Assembly: GCF_009742725.1 (NCBI RefSeq)
Contig: NZ_WPHG01000004.1
Location: 248,001-312,000, forward strand
Direction: 5' to 3'
Length of the DNA: 64,000 nucleotides
Source: Nitratireductor arenosus
GTDB taxonomy: Bacteria; Pseudomonadota; Alphaproteobacteria; Rhizobiales; Rhizobiaceae
Positions 1-9,414 of the stretch are shown here, in pieces. Numbering within the stretch: the first letter of the stretch is position 1; each line of letters opens with the position of its first letter. Both the position numbers and the translations under genes were made by a program. A model generated the notes under the pieces. It did not search any database, was not told the origin of the DNA, and saw only the letters and a list, made by a program, of their open reading frames with translations.

Positions 1-1
1 T

Positions 2-961
2 CCCGCCGCACCCGGCCCACTCGACGTACGCACGCTGTGTCTGACCCGCGAGACGCTGGCCCGCCATGACGGGCTCGCCGATTTCGCCTTCGCCATGCAG
101 GGGCTCGGCACCGGCGCGATCAGCCTGTTCGGTTCACCGCAGCAACGCGAATGGCTGGAAAAGACCCGGCGCGGCGCGGCGATTTCGGCCTTCGCGCTGT
201 CGGAACCGCGCTCGGGCTCCGATGTTGCCAATATGGATATGAGCGCGACGCGCGACGGCGACGACTACGTGCTTTCGGGCGAAAAGACCTGGATTTCGAA
301 TGGCGGCATCGCAGACGTCTATACGGTGTTCGCCCGCACCGGCGAGGCGCCAGGCGCCAAAGGCATCTCCTGCTTCCTGGTGCCGGCCGACACGTCAGGC
401 CTTAATGTCGCCGAGCGGATCGAAGTGGTCGCGCCGCACCCGCTTGCACGACTTTCTTTCGACGATGTGCGCGTGCCGGCGAGCGCGATGATCGGCAAGC
501 CCGGCGAGGGATTCCGCATCGCCATGTCGGTGCTCGACGTCTTTCGCTCCACGGTCGGCGCGGCAGCACTCGGCTTTGCCCGCCGTGCGCTTGACGAAAG
601 CCTGGCGCGGGCCGGCGGCCGGGAATTGTTCGGGGCGCCGCTGTTCGACCTGCAAATGGTGCAGGGTCACCTCGCCGACATGGCGCTCGACGTCGACGCC
701 GCCGCGCTGCTCGTCTACCGCGCCGCCTGGACCAAGGATTCCGGCGCGCCGCGCGTCACCCGCGAGGCGGCGATGGCCAAACTCTACGCCACCGACCGGG
801 CGCAAGCCGTGATCGACAAGGCGGTGCAGCTCCATGGCGGCGACGGCGTGCGCCGGGGTCACATCGTGGAGAGCCTTTACCGGGAGATCAGGGCGCTCAG
901 GATCTATGAAGGTGCCTCGGACGTGCAAAAAATCGTCATCGCCCGGCAGATTGCGAACTAA
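2..961 (+). CDS. acyl-CoA dehydrogenase (5' end outside window)
   Basis: FAD-dependent acyl-CoA dehydrogenase. Reading frame 2 is open from the first base of the window, so the N-terminus lies upstream and only the last 319 residues are visible. Family features seen include the [11 protein letters not shown] segment of the middle beta-domain and the C-terminal LHGGDGV...[17 protein letters not shown] stretch, where this family carries its FAD-contact and late helical motifs. The next gene, a CoA ligase, starts 18 bases downstream. In this operon the likely substrate is an alicyclic or aromatic-derived CoA thioester from anthraniloyl-CoA breakdown; that is inference from context. The family call is firm; the substrate is not known. 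Confidence 0.93.
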   Translation, partial: PAAPGPLDVRTLCLTRETLARHDGLADFAFAMQGLGTGAISLFGSPQQREWLEKTRRGAAISAFALSEPRSGSDVANMDMSATRDGDDYVLSGEKTWISNGGIADVYTVFARTGEAPGAKGISCFLVPADTSGLNVAERIEVVAPHPLARLSFDDVRVPASAMIGKPGEGFRIAMSVLDVFRSTVGAAALGFARRALDESLARAGGRELFGAPLFDLQMVQGHLADMALDVDAAALLVYRAAWTKDSGAPRVTREAAMAKLYATDRAQAVIDKAVQLHGGDGVRRGHIVESLYREIRALRIYEGASDVQKIVIARQIAN

Positions 962-979
962 ACCAGCAGGGGAAAAACA

Positions 980-2605
980 ATGCTCGGACCGACGGGACAT
1001 ACGGACACATTTTCCCGCGACAACCTGCCGCCCGAGGACGCGTGGCCGGGTTTCCAGCTCGACGGCTTCGACTACCCCGATTATCTCAACGTGGGCGTGG
1101 AACTGACCGACCGCCTGGTCGAACAGGGCTTCGGCGACCGCACGGCGCTGATCGGCAACGGGCGTCGGCGCACCTACAAGGAACTTTCCGACTGGACCAA
1201 CCGCCTCGCCCACGCGCTAGTCGAGGATTACGGCGTCAAGCCGGGCAACCGGGTGCTGATCCGCGGTCCCAACAATCCCGCGATGGTCGCCTGCTGGCTG
1301 GCCGCGACCAAGGCAGGCGCGGTGGTGGTCAACACCATGCCGATGCTGCGCGCCGGCGAAATCGCCAAGATCGTCGACAAGGCGGAAATCACACTGGCGC
1401 TGTGCGACACACGCTCCAAGGACGAGCTTGTCGCCTGCGCCAAGGACAGCAAATTCCTAAAACAGGTCATCGGCTTCGACGGCACCGCCAATCACGACGC
1501 CGAACTCGACCGTGTCGCGCTCGACAAATCGGTGATCTTCGAAGCGGTCAAAACCGGCCGCGACGATGTCGCCCTGCTCGGCTTCACCTCGGGCACGACC
1601 GGTGTGCCGAAGGCGACGATGCATTTCCATCGCGACCTTTTGATCGTCGCCGACGGCTACGCCAAGGAGGTGCTGCAAGTTACACCCGACGACGTCTTCG
1701 TCGGCTCGCCGCCGCTCGCCTTCACCTTCGGCCTCGGCGGCCTGGCGATTTTTCCGCTGCGTTTCGGCGCGGCCGCGACGCTTTTGGAAAGCGCCACGCC
1801 GCCCAACATGATCGAGATCATCGAGACCTACAAGGCGACGGTCTCCTTCACCGCGCCGACGGCTTATCGCGCGATGCTGGCGGCGATGGAAGAAGGCGCC
1901 GACCTGTCCTCGCTCAGGGTCGCGGTATCGGCGGGCGAGACCCTGCCCGCCCCGGTCTTCGAGGCATGGACCCAAAAGACCGGCAAGCCGATCCTCGACG
2001 GCATCGGGGCGACCGAAATGCTACATATCTTCATTTCCAACCGCTTCGACGACATGCAACCGGCCACGACCGGACGGCCGGTCACCGGCTATGAGGCCAG
2101 GATCGTCGACGCCGACATGAACGAGGTGCCGCGCGGCACGGTCGGCAAGCTCGCCGTGCGCGGCCCGACCGGCTGCCGCTACCTCGCCGACGAGCGCCAG
2201 CGCGACTACGTCAGGGACGGCTGGAACCTGACCGGCGACGCCTTTTACCAGGACGAGGAGGGGCGCTTCCACTTCGCCGCGCGCACCGACGACATCATCG
2301 TGTCGGCCGGCTACAACATCGCCGGACCGGAGGTGGAGGCCGCGCTGCTTGCCCATGCCGACGTCGCCGAATGCGCAGTCATCGGCGCGCCCGACGAGGC
2401 GCGTGGCCAGATCGTTCAGGCGCATGTGGTGCTGGTGGAGGGCTGCGTCGGCGACGAGGCGATGACCAAGCGGCTGCAGGACCACGTCAAGGCGACGATC
2501 GCGCCCTATAAATATCCGCGCTCGGTCGTGTTCATCCAGGCGCTTCCCAAGACCCAGACCGGCAAGATCCAGCGTTTCAGGCTGCGCCAGGACATCCAAA
2601 AATGA
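980..2605 (+). CDS. aryl-CoA ligase, probably 2-aminobenzoate (anthranilate)-CoA ligase
   Basis: ATP/AMP-forming acyl-CoA synthetase of the benzoate/2-aminobenzoate-CoA ligase group, 541 aa. The AMP-binding P-loop GFTSGTTGVPK is at residues 201-211. An adenine-region motif GIGATEM follows, then TGDAF and RTDDIIVSAGYNI, and the C-terminal catalytic lysine in TQTGK (Lys529). It overlaps kynureninase by 4 bases (ATGA), so the two are translationally coupled. Kynureninase makes anthranilate, so activation of anthranilate to 2-aminobenzoyl-CoA is the natural role (inference). Benzoate or another aryl acid cannot be excluded from sequence alone. Start ATG 980 follows a GGGGAAAAAC ribosome site. Confidence 0.88.
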   Translation: MLGPTGHTDTFSRDNLPPEDAWPGFQLDGFDYPDYLNVGVELTDRLVEQGFGDRTALIGNGRRRTYKELSDWTNRLAHALVEDYGVKPGNRVLIRGPNNPAMVACWLAATKAGAVVVNTMPMLRAGEIAKIVDKAEITLALCDTRSKDELVACAKDSKFLKQVIGFDGTANHDAELDRVALDKSVIFEAVKTGRDDVALLGFTSGTTGVPKATMHFHRDLLIVADGYAKEVLQVTPDDVFVGSPPLAFTFGLGGLAIFPLRFGAAATLLESATPPNMIEIIETYKATVSFTAPTAYRAMLAAMEEGADLSSLRVAVSAGETLPAPVFEAWTQKTGKPILDGIGATEMLHIFISNRFDDMQPATTGRPVTGYEARIVDADMNEVPRGTVGKLAVRGPTGCRYLADERQRDYVRDGWNLTGDAFYQDEEGRFHFAARTDDIIVSAGYNIAGPEVEAALLAHADVAECAVIGAPDEARGQIVQAHVVLVEGCVGDEAMTKRLQDHVKATIAPYKYPRSVVFIQALPKTQTGKIQRFRLRQDIQK

Positions 2606-3795
2606 CCGATTTTTCGAAAACCCGCGCGCTGTTCCATCTGCCTGACGGACTGGTCTATCTCGACGGTAACTCGCTCGGCCCGTTGCCGAAAAAGGCGGTC
2701 GAAAAGACGGCGACAATGATGCGCGAAGAATGGGGCGACCTTTTGATCCGCGGCTGGAACGCGGCTGGATGGATGGCGCAGCCCCGGAGTATCGGCGACC
2801 GGGTCGGGCGGCTGATCGGTGCGCCCGAGGGATCGGTGGTGCTGGGCGACACGCTATCGATCAAGGTCTATCAGGCGCTCGCCTCGGCACTGGAACTGCG
2901 GCCGCAGCGCAAGGTGGTCTTGTCCGACAACGGCAATTTCCCGACCGACCTCTATATGGCCTCCGGGCTGATCCAGTCGTTCGACAAGGGTCACGAGTTG
3001 AAGATCGTCGCGCCGGAAGAGGTCGAGGACGCAATCGACGACACGGTCGCGGCGCTGATGCTGACGGAGGTCGACTACCGTACCGGGCGCCTGCACGACA
3101 TGAAGCGCCTGACCGAGAAGGCGCACGCCGCCGGCGCGCTGGCGATCTGGGATCTCGCGCATTCGGCCGGCGCGCTGCCGGTCGATCTCGCCGGCGCCGA
3201 CGCCGATTTCGCGGTCGGCTGCACCTATAAATATCTCAATGGCGGGCCCGGCGCGCCAGCCTTCATCTATGTCGCGCCGCGGCTGGCCGAACAGGTCCGC
3301 CCTGCCCTGTCCGGCTGGCTCGGCCACGACGCGCCGTTCGCCTTCGACCTTGACTACCGAGCCGGCCGGGGCATCGACCGGATGCGGGTCGGCACGCCGC
3401 CGGTGCTCGCGCTAGCCGCCCTCGACGCCGCGCTCGACGCCTGGGACGGCGTCGACATGGCCGATCTGCGCGCCGCCTCGATCCGGCTTTCGGAGCGTTT
3501 CATCGCCGAAGTCGAGCGGCGCTGCCCCGATTTGACGCTCGGCTCGCCGCGCGACCCGGAGCAACGCGGCAGTCAGGTCTCTTTCCTGCACGACAACGGT
3601 TATGCGATCATGCAGGCGCTGATCGCGCATGACGTGATCGGCGATTTCCGGGCGCCGAACGCGATACGCTTCGGCTTCACGCCGCTTTATCTCGGCGAGG
3701 ACGACGTGGTCGCCGGCGCCGAACGGCTCGAACGCATCATGGCCGAGCGGCTTTGGGACCGTCCCAAGTTCCACAAGAGGGCAGCCGTGACATGA
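2602..3795 (+). CDS. kynU: kynureninase
   Basis: PLP-dependent hydrolase that splits L-kynurenine to anthranilate and L-alanine, 397 aa, normal length for the family. Visible motifs are the N-terminal [11 protein letters not shown], the PLP aspartate in IWDLAHSAG (Asp184), and the Schiff-base lysine in [11 protein letters not shown] (Lys210). It overlaps the CoA ligase upstream and the dioxygenase downstream, each by ATGA. It therefore forms the middle of a tightly coupled tryptophan-to-anthraniloyl-CoA operon. No formamidase (kynB) is visible between it and kynA, so that step must be encoded elsewhere. Confidence 0.96.
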   Translation: MTDFSKTRALFHLPDGLVYLDGNSLGPLPKKAVEKTATMMREEWGDLLIRGWNAAGWMAQPRSIGDRVGRLIGAPEGSVVLGDTLSIKVYQALASALELRPQRKVVLSDNGNFPTDLYMASGLIQSFDKGHELKIVAPEEVEDAIDDTVAALMLTEVDYRTGRLHDMKRLTEKAHAAGALAIWDLAHSAGALPVDLAGADADFAVGCTYKYLNGGPGAPAFIYVAPRLAEQVRPALSGWLGHDAPFAFDLDYRAGRGIDRMRVGTPPVLALAALDAALDAWDGVDMADLRAASIRLSERFIAEVERRCPDLTLGSPRDPEQRGSQVSFLHDNGYAIMQALIAHDVIGDFRAPNAIRFGFTPLYLGEDDVVAGAERLERIMAERLWDRPKFHKRAAVT

Positions 3796-4628
3796 GCGCA
3801 TCCTACGACCCCTCCAACGACGGCGCGGTGACCGATTTCGCCCGCAAGATGTCGTATGGCGACTATCTGCATCTCGACAAGATCCTCGACGCCCAGACGC
3901 CGAAATCGGAGTCGCCCGACGAGATGCTGTTCATCATCCAGCACCAGACCTCGGAGCTGTGGATGAAACTCGCCGTGCACGAGGTCAGTTCGGCACTCGC
4001 CGCCTTGCGCGGCGACGCGCTGCAGCCGGCCTTCAAGATGCTGACGCGGGTTGCGCGCATCTTCGAGCAGTTGAACAGTGCCTGGGACGTGCTGCGCACG
4101 ATGACGCCGAGCGAATATACGCGCTTCCGCGCCGCGCTCGGCCAATCCTCGGGTTTCCAGTCCTGGCAATATCGCGCCATCGAGTTTCTGGCCGGAAACC
4201 GCAACACGGCGATGCTGAAGGCGCACGCGCACGATCAGGCGGTGACGGCGCGGCTGGAGGCGATCCTGGAGCGGCCGAGCCTCTACGACGAGGCGCTGCT
4301 GCTGCTTGAGCGCCAGGGATTCGAGATCGGCGCGGACGCTAAGCGGTCCGAGTGGCGCACAACGCGCGAGGAAAGCGCGACGGTGCTGGCGGCGTGGAAA
4401 TCGGTCTACCAGGACCCGGAGCGTTACTGGCAACTCTACGAACTGGCGGAAAAACTGGTCGACTTCGAGGACTATTTCAGGCGGTGGCGCTTCAACCACG
4501 TCACCACGGTGGAACGCATCATCGGACTGAAGCGCGGAACGGGCGGGACATCGGGCGTCGGCTATCTGCGCAGGATGTTGGAGGTGGAACTGTTTCCGGA
4601 ATTGTGGAAAGTCAGAACGGAACTATGA
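3792..4628 (+). CDS. kynA: tryptophan 2,3-dioxygenase
   Basis: Heme dioxygenase that converts L-tryptophan to N-formylkynurenine, 278 aa. Family hallmarks are [14 protein letters not shown] near the N-terminus, [26 protein letters not shown], and the C-terminal [19 protein letters not shown] with GYLRRML. ATG 3792 was chosen because it overlaps the kynU stop (ATGA), as elsewhere in this operon. A longer in-frame start at 3753 lies inside kynU and adds non-homologous residues. About 110 bases separate it from the downstream ABC binding-protein gene. Confidence 0.97.
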   Translation: MSASYDPSNDGAVTDFARKMSYGDYLHLDKILDAQTPKSESPDEMLFIIQHQTSELWMKLAVHEVSSALAALRGDALQPAFKMLTRVARIFEQLNSAWDVLRTMTPSEYTRFRAALGQSSGFQSWQYRAIEFLAGNRNTAMLKAHAHDQAVTARLEAILERPSLYDEALLLLERQGFEIGADAKRSEWRTTREESATVLAAWKSVYQDPERYWQLYELAEKLVDFEDYFRRWRFNHVTTVERIIGLKRGTGGTSGVGYLRRMLEVELFPELWKVRTEL

Positions 4629-4737
4629 CGGTGGGCCGAGGCACCACGGCAGCGCCGGACGGACCGTATACAGGTCGAAGGCCGGGACGGATCGTTCAAT
4701 GATCAGGTGCCGCAGGGAACAAAACAGGGAGACGACC

Positions 4738-5877
4738 ATGAGAAAATTTCTTGCCGCGGGCGTAATCGCCCTTTCCACAAGCGTTGCCGGAGGGGCCTTC
4801 GCTGAGCCGGTCAAAATCGGCATGATCACCACCTTGTCGGGCGGCGGCGCGGGACTGGGCGTCGATGTGCGCGACGGCTTCATGTTGGCACTCAAACAGG
4901 CGGGCAATTCCGAGGTCGAGCTGATCGTGGAGGACGACGCCCGCAAGCCGGAACTGGCCGTGCAGATCGCCGACAAGATGATCCAGAGCGACAAGGTCGA
5001 CATTCTGACCGGCATCATCTGGTCGAACCTGGCGATGGCCGTCGTGCCGAATGCCGTCAATCAGGGCACTTTCTACCTGTCGCCCAATGCCGGCCCGTCG
5101 GCACTCGCCGGCGCCAACTGCAACAAGAACTATTTCAACGTCGCCTGGCAGAACGACAATCTGCATGAGGCGGCGGGCGCCTATGCCGCGGAGGCCGGTT
5201 ACAAGAAGGTCTTCATCATGGCGCCGAACTATCCGGCAGGCACCGACGCGCTGACCGGCTTCAAGCGCTTCTACGAGGGCGACCTCGCCAACGAGGTCTA
5301 CACCAAACTCGGCCAGACCGACTATGCCGCCGAGATCGCCCAGATCCGCGCGTCCGGCGCCGACGCGGTGTTCTTCTTCCTGCCCGGCGGCATGGGCATC
5401 GCCTTCATGAAGCAATACGCCCAGTCGGGCGTCGAGCTGCCGCTGGTCGGCCCGGCCTTCTCGTTCAGCCAGGACATTCTCGGCGCGGTCGGCGACGCCG
5501 CGATCGGCGTCAAGAACACCTCGCAATGGTCGAAGGACATCGACAACGACACCAACAAGGCGTTCGTCGAGACCTTCCAGGCCGAATATGGCCGCCTGCC
5601 CTCGCTCTATGCCAGCCAGGGCTTCGATACAGCCAATCTCATCCTGTCGGCGGCGGCCAAGGCAGACGTGAAGGACCAGGACGCGTTCCGGGCCGCGCTG
5701 AAGGAAGCCGACTTCAGCTCGACGCGCGGCGATTTCGCCTTTGCCAGCAATCACCACCCGATCCAGGACATCTATGTCCGTGAGGTGATCAAGGAAGGCG
5801 ATACGCTCACCAACAAGATCGTCGGCGTCGCGCTGGAGGATCATCAGGACGCCTACGCGGCGGAATGCAAGATGTAA
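4738..5877 (+). CDS. ABC transporter substrate-binding protein, Liv/aromatic type
   Basis: Periplasmic binding protein of the branched-chain amino acid family (type I fold), 379 aa. An N-terminal signal peptide of about 22 residues (MRKFLAAGVIALSTSVAGGA) ends in AFA, a signal-peptidase I site. It is followed by VKIGMITTLSGGGAGLGVDVRDG, typical of this family. ATG 4738 has a GGGAGACGACC ribosome site; an ATG 39 bases upstream would block the signal peptide. Placement behind kynA and before livHMGF-like genes suggests uptake of tryptophan, kynurenine, anthranilate or another aromatic acid. The ligand is inference. Confidence 0.92.
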   Translation: MRKFLAAGVIALSTSVAGGAFAEPVKIGMITTLSGGGAGLGVDVRDGFMLALKQAGNSEVELIVEDDARKPELAVQIADKMIQSDKVDILTGIIWSNLAMAVVPNAVNQGTFYLSPNAGPSALAGANCNKNYFNVAWQNDNLHEAAGAYAAEAGYKKVFIMAPNYPAGTDALTGFKRFYEGDLANEVYTKLGQTDYAAEIAQIRASGADAVFFFLPGGMGIAFMKQYAQSGVELPLVGPAFSFSQDILGAVGDAAIGVKNTSQWSKDIDNDTNKAFVETFQAEYGRLPSLYASQGFDTANLILSAAAKADVKDQDAFRAALKEADFSSTRGDFAFASNHHPIQDIYVREVIKEGDTLTNKIVGVALEDHQDAYAAECKM

Positions 5878-5891
5878 TTGTGATGAAACGG

Positions 5892-5923
5892 CCACCCTTT
5901 TCCCGCTCGCGGGGAGAGGGTGG
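5892..5923. repeat. rhizobial-type intergenic palindrome, first hairpin
   Basis: Imperfect inverted repeat, left arm CCACCCTTTTCCC and right arm GGGGAGAGGGTGG, directly after the binding-protein gene. Palindromes of the CACCCTCTCCCC/GGGGAGAGGGTG kind are scattered between genes in Rhizobium and Mesorhizobium genomes. I recognise the type but could not compare copies. It could also act as an mRNA stabiliser between the abundant binding-protein message and the permease genes. Confidence 0.6.
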
Positions 5924-6015
5924 CGGCTGACGGACGAGACGTGGCGCGGCACTTGCCGTCACACGCGCCCGGCCTTGGCTTCGCGCCCAATCCTTCACCC
6001 GGCCCGTCGGGCCAG

Positions 6016-6040
6016 CTTCTCCCCCTGGGGTGGGGAGAAG
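6016..6040. repeat. rhizobial-type intergenic palindrome, second hairpin
   Basis: A perfect 9-bp stem (CTTCTCCCC / GGGGAGAAG) with a 7-base loop, 92 bases after the first hairpin and 28 bases before the livH start. With the GGCCCGTCGGGCC mini-palindrome at 6001-6013, it completes a mosaic element of about 150 bp filling the gap between binding-protein and permease genes. Confidence 0.6.
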
Positions 6041-6068
6041 ACCTCAGTTTCAAACGTTCAGGACGACC

Positions 6069-6989
6069 GTGCAAACCGCGCTCCTCATCGAACAGATCCT
6101 CAACGGCCTTCAATTCGGCGTCATGCTGTTTTTGATGGCCGCCGGCCTGACGCTGATCTTCGGCGTCATGGGCCTGATCAATCTTGCCCACGGCTCGCTC
6201 TACATGATCGGCGCCTTCGCCTGCGCGACGGTTGCCGCAGCGACCGGCTCGTTCTGGCTCGGGCTGGTGGCCAGCCTGGCCGCGGCGGCGGCGGCCGGCG
6301 CGATCGTGGAGGTCACCGTCATCCGGCGGCTCTATGACCGCGACCATCTCGACCAGGTGCTGGCGACCTTCGCGCTGATCCTGATCTTTTCGGAAGGCAC
6401 GCGCTGGGTGTTCGGCTCGTTTCCGCTTTATCTCGACATCCCGCCGCTCCTGCGCGGTGCGCTGCCGCTGCCCGGCGGCGGTGCCTACCCGGCCTACCGG
6501 CTGGCGATCATCGGCGTCGGCATCGCGGTCGCCGTCGGCCTTTACCTGCTGATTTCGCGGACGCGGCTCGGCATGCGCATCCGCGCCGGCGAATCCGACC
6601 GCGAGATGATCGCCGCGCTCGGCGTCGACATCCGCACGCTCTATACGGTCGTGTTCGCACTCGGGGCGGCGCTGGCCGGGCTGGCCGGCGCGCTGGTCGG
6701 TGCGCTGCAATCGGTCCAGGTCGGCATGGGCGAGCCGGTGCTGATCCTGGCCTTCGTGGTGATCGTCATCGGCGGCATCGGCTCGATCAAGGGTGCGCTG
6801 GTCGGGGCGGTACTCGTCGGCGTGATCGACACGCTCGGGCGGTTCCTGCTGCCGGTCGCGTTCGCCACCTTCATGGACGCCTCGTCGGCTGCCGGTATCG
6901 GCGCCGCGCTTGCCTCCATGCTGATCTATGTGTTCATGGCGCTCGTGCTGGCCATCCGGCCGCAGGGCCTGTTTTCGGCGCAGGGTTGA
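6069..6989 (+). CDS. Liv-type ABC transporter permease (LivH family)
   Basis: Inner-membrane permease of a branched-chain-type importer, 306 aa, with multiple hydrophobic helices. The family stretch GLTLIFGVMGLINLAHGSLYMIGA lies near the N-terminus, and GGIGSIKGALVGAVLVGVIDT sits near the C-terminus. GTG 6069 was chosen as start, with AGGACGACC ahead of it. The frame is open back to GTG 6030, but that start lies inside the hairpin repeat and adds a charged, non-homologous leader. It pairs with the next permease and both ATPases. Confidence 0.9.
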   Translation: MQTALLIEQILNGLQFGVMLFLMAAGLTLIFGVMGLINLAHGSLYMIGAFACATVAAATGSFWLGLVASLAAAAAAGAIVEVTVIRRLYDRDHLDQVLATFALILIFSEGTRWVFGSFPLYLDIPPLLRGALPLPGGGAYPAYRLAIIGVGIAVAVGLYLLISRTRLGMRIRAGESDREMIAALGVDIRTLYTVVFALGAALAGLAGALVGALQSVQVGMGEPVLILAFVVIVIGGIGSIKGALVGAVLVGVIDTLGRFLLPVAFATFMDASSAAGIGAALASMLIYVFMALVLAIRPQGLFSAQG

Positions 6990-6991
6990 CG

Positions 6992-7972
6992 ATGATGGGC
7001 AATCCTCGCGAAACCATCCTCAATCTCGCGCTCGTCCTGCTTCTGGCCGCGATCCCGCTGGTCGCCACCGGCATGGGCGAACCGTTCTACGTCACGCTCG
7101 CAACCCGCATGGCGATCCTTGCGCTGGCCGCGGTCGGGCTCAATTTCCTGCTCGGGCTGGGCGGACTGGTCTCGTTCGGCCACGCCGCGTTTTTCGGCAT
7201 TGGCGGTTATGTCGCCGGCATCGCCGCCACCCATGCCTTCAACGCCGAACCGCTGCTGTTCGGCCTGCCCGGCACCAACCAGATGATCGTCATCTGGCTG
7301 GCCGCGGTCCTCCTGTGCGGGCTCGCCGCGCTCGCGATCGGCGTCATCTCGCTGCGCACCAGCGGGGTCTATTTCATCATGATCACGCTCGCCTTCGCGC
7401 AGATGATCTATTATTTCGCCATCTCCTGGCCGGCCTATGGCGGCGAGGACGGGCTGTCGATCTATGTCCGCAACGGGTTTCCCGGCGTCAACACGCTGAA
7501 CGGCCTGCACTTCTTCTATCTATGCTTTGGCCTGTTGCTTGCCGCGCTCGCCGTGTTTTCGGTGCTGCGCAATTCCCGCTTCGGCGCGGCGCTCGAAGCC
7601 TCAAGGCAAAACCAGCAGCGGCTCGCCGCCGTCGGCATCGCGCCGTTCCGCGTCAAACTCGTCGCCTTTGCCATCTCAGGCATGATCACCGGCCTCGCCG
7701 GCGCGCTGTTCGCCGATCTCAACCGCTTCGTCAGCCCGTCGATGCTGTCCTGGCACATGTCGGGCGAACTGATCGTGCTGATCATCCTGGGCGGCACCGG
7801 GCGGCTGTTCGGGCCGGTCGCCGGCGCGATGGTCTACGTCCTGTTCGAATTCTATCTCGGCGGCGTGACCGAGCGCTGGCAGTTCTTCCTTGGGCTGATC
7901 CTGCTCGGCGTGGTGCTGTTCGCGCGCGGCGGCGTGGTCGGCCTGATCGCGGGAAAGGCACGTCATGGCTGA
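6992..7972 (+). CDS. Liv-type ABC transporter permease (LivM family)
   Basis: Second permease subunit, 326 aa and strongly hydrophobic. It has the LivM hallmark GLNFLLGLGGLVSFGHAAFFGIGGYV in the first quarter and GGTGRLFGPVAGAMVYVLFE near the end. It starts 2 bases after the livH stop (ATG 6992; TTG 6986, overlapping the stop, is an alternative). Its end overlaps the ATPase gene by 8 bases, so the importer genes are translationally coupled. Confidence 0.92.
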   Translation: MMGNPRETILNLALVLLLAAIPLVATGMGEPFYVTLATRMAILALAAVGLNFLLGLGGLVSFGHAAFFGIGGYVAGIAATHAFNAEPLLFGLPGTNQMIVIWLAAVLLCGLAALAIGVISLRTSGVYFIMITLAFAQMIYYFAISWPAYGGEDGLSIYVRNGFPGVNTLNGLHFFYLCFGLLLAALAVFSVLRNSRFGAALEASRQNQQRLAAVGIAPFRVKLVAFAISGMITGLAGALFADLNRFVSPSMLSWHMSGELIVLIILGGTGRLFGPVAGAMVYVLFEFYLGGVTERWQFFLGLILLGVVLFARGGVVGLIAGKARHG

Positions 7973-8714
7973 GCCCATCCTGGATATCCGCAACCTCAAC
8001 AAGAGCTTCGGCGCGCTGAAGGCGACCGACAATGTCAGCCTCGACCTGCGCCCAGGCGAAATCCACGCGCTGATCGGCCCTAACGGCGCCGGCAAGTCGA
8101 CGCTAATCCACCAGATTGCCGGATCGCTGCGACCCGGTAGCGGCACGATCCGGTTTCTGGGCCGCGATATCGGCGCACTCGGCGTGCCCGAGCGCACCCG
8201 GCTCGGGCTCGGCCGCACCTTTCAGATCTCCTCGTTGGCGCCGGATTACTCGGCGCTGCGCAACGTCATGCTGGCCGTCCAAGCGCGACAGGGCACGAGT
8301 TTCCGCTTCGTCAAAGCGGTGATGCGCGACCGGTCGCTGCGCGATCCGGCGCTAGAGGCCCTGGAACGGGTCGGGCTTGCCGAACGTGCGCATGTGTCGG
8401 CGGCCGAGCTCTCTCACGGCGAGCGCCGCCAGCTCGAGATCGCGATCGCGCTCGCGCTCGGCTCCAAGGCCTTCCTGCTCGACGAACCGATGGCCGGCAT
8501 GGGACCGGAAGGCTCCAAGGCCCTGACGACGTTTCTCGACGGGCTGCGCGCCGAAGCGCCGATCCTGCTCGTCGAGCACGACATGGACGCCGTGTTCGCG
8601 CTCGCCGACCGCATTTCGGTCCTCGTCTACGGTCGCGTCATCGCCACTGGCACGGTCGAGGAAATCCGGCACAATCCCGACGTGCGACAAGCCTATCTCG
8701 GGGAGGAAGGTTGA
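7965..8714 (+). CDS. Liv-type ABC transporter ATPase (LivG family)
   Basis: ATP-binding subunit, 249 aa. Walker A GPNGAGKST is at residues 38-46, signature LSHGE at 149-153 (His replaces the usual first Gly) and Walker B FLLDEP at 170-175, followed by a VEHDMD switch-like motif. LivG-subfamily features include the longer insert between Walker A and the signature and the C-terminal NPDVRQAYLGEEG. It shares one base with the next gene (TGATG). Confidence 0.93.
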   Translation: MAEPILDIRNLNKSFGALKATDNVSLDLRPGEIHALIGPNGAGKSTLIHQIAGSLRPGSGTIRFLGRDIGALGVPERTRLGLGRTFQISSLAPDYSALRNVMLAVQARQGTSFRFVKAVMRDRSLRDPALEALERVGLAERAHVSAAELSHGERRQLEIAIALALGSKAFLLDEPMAGMGPEGSKALTTFLDGLRAEAPILLVEHDMDAVFALADRISVLVYGRVIATGTVEEIRHNPDVRQAYLGEEG

Positions 8715-9397
8715 TGTTGCTCGAAGCCGCCGGTCTGGAAACCTTCTATGGCGCGAGCCAGGCCCTGTTCGGCGTCGACCTTGCCGTGGGCGAAGGCGAG
8801 GTCGTTGCCCTGATGGGCCGCAACGGCATGGGCAAGACCACAACCATCCGGTCGATCTGCGGCCTGAACCCGCCGCGCGCCGGCACGCTCAGCTTCGCCG
8901 GGTCCAGCCTTCGGGGCCTGCGCCCGCACCGCGTCGCCCGCCTCGGCATCGGACTGGTGCCGGAAGGCCGCCGCTGCTTCCCCAATCTCACCGTCGAGGA
9001 AAACCTTACCGCGGCAGCGCGCGCGGGCGCCTGGACACATACCCGGATCGAAACGCTTTTTCCCCGGCTCGCCGAGCGCCGGCGCCAATATGCCGACACG
9101 CTTTCGGGCGGCGAACAGCAGATGCTGGCCGTCGGCCGCGCGCTGATGACCAATCCGAAGCTTTTGATCCTCGACGAGGCGACGGAGGGTCTCGCGCCGG
9201 TAATCCGGCAAGATATCTGGAGCTCGATCCGCAAACTCAAGGAAGAGGGACTAGCGATCCTGGTCGTCGACAAGACCATGTCCGAACTGCTTCCCGTGGC
9301 CGATCGCTGCGTGGTGCTCGAAAAGGGCACGACGGTGTGGAGCGGGCTACCCGAAGAGCTCTCCGACGACATCCGCAATCGTTATCTCGGCGTCTGA
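8714..9397 (+). CDS. Liv-type ABC transporter ATPase (LivF family)
   Basis: Second ATPase, 227 aa, shorter as usual for LivF. Walker A GRNGMGKTT is at 35-43, signature LSGGE at 130-134 and Walker B LLILDE at 150-155. The Walker B Glu is followed by ATEGLAP rather than the more common PSLGLAP. It ends ELSDDIRNRYLGV, the usual LivF tail. ATG 8714 overlaps the livG stop by one base. It completes the five-gene importer started at 4738. Confidence 0.92.
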   Translation: MLLEAAGLETFYGASQALFGVDLAVGEGEVVALMGRNGMGKTTTIRSICGLNPPRAGTLSFAGSSLRGLRPHRVARLGIGLVPEGRRCFPNLTVEENLTAAARAGAWTHTRIETLFPRLAERRRQYADTLSGGEQQMLAVGRALMTNPKLLILDEATEGLAPVIRQDIWSSIRKLKEEGLAILVVDKTMSELLPVADRCVVLEKGTTVWSGLPEELSDDIRNRYLGV

Positions 9398-9414
9398 CAA
9401 GAAAGGGCACAACC

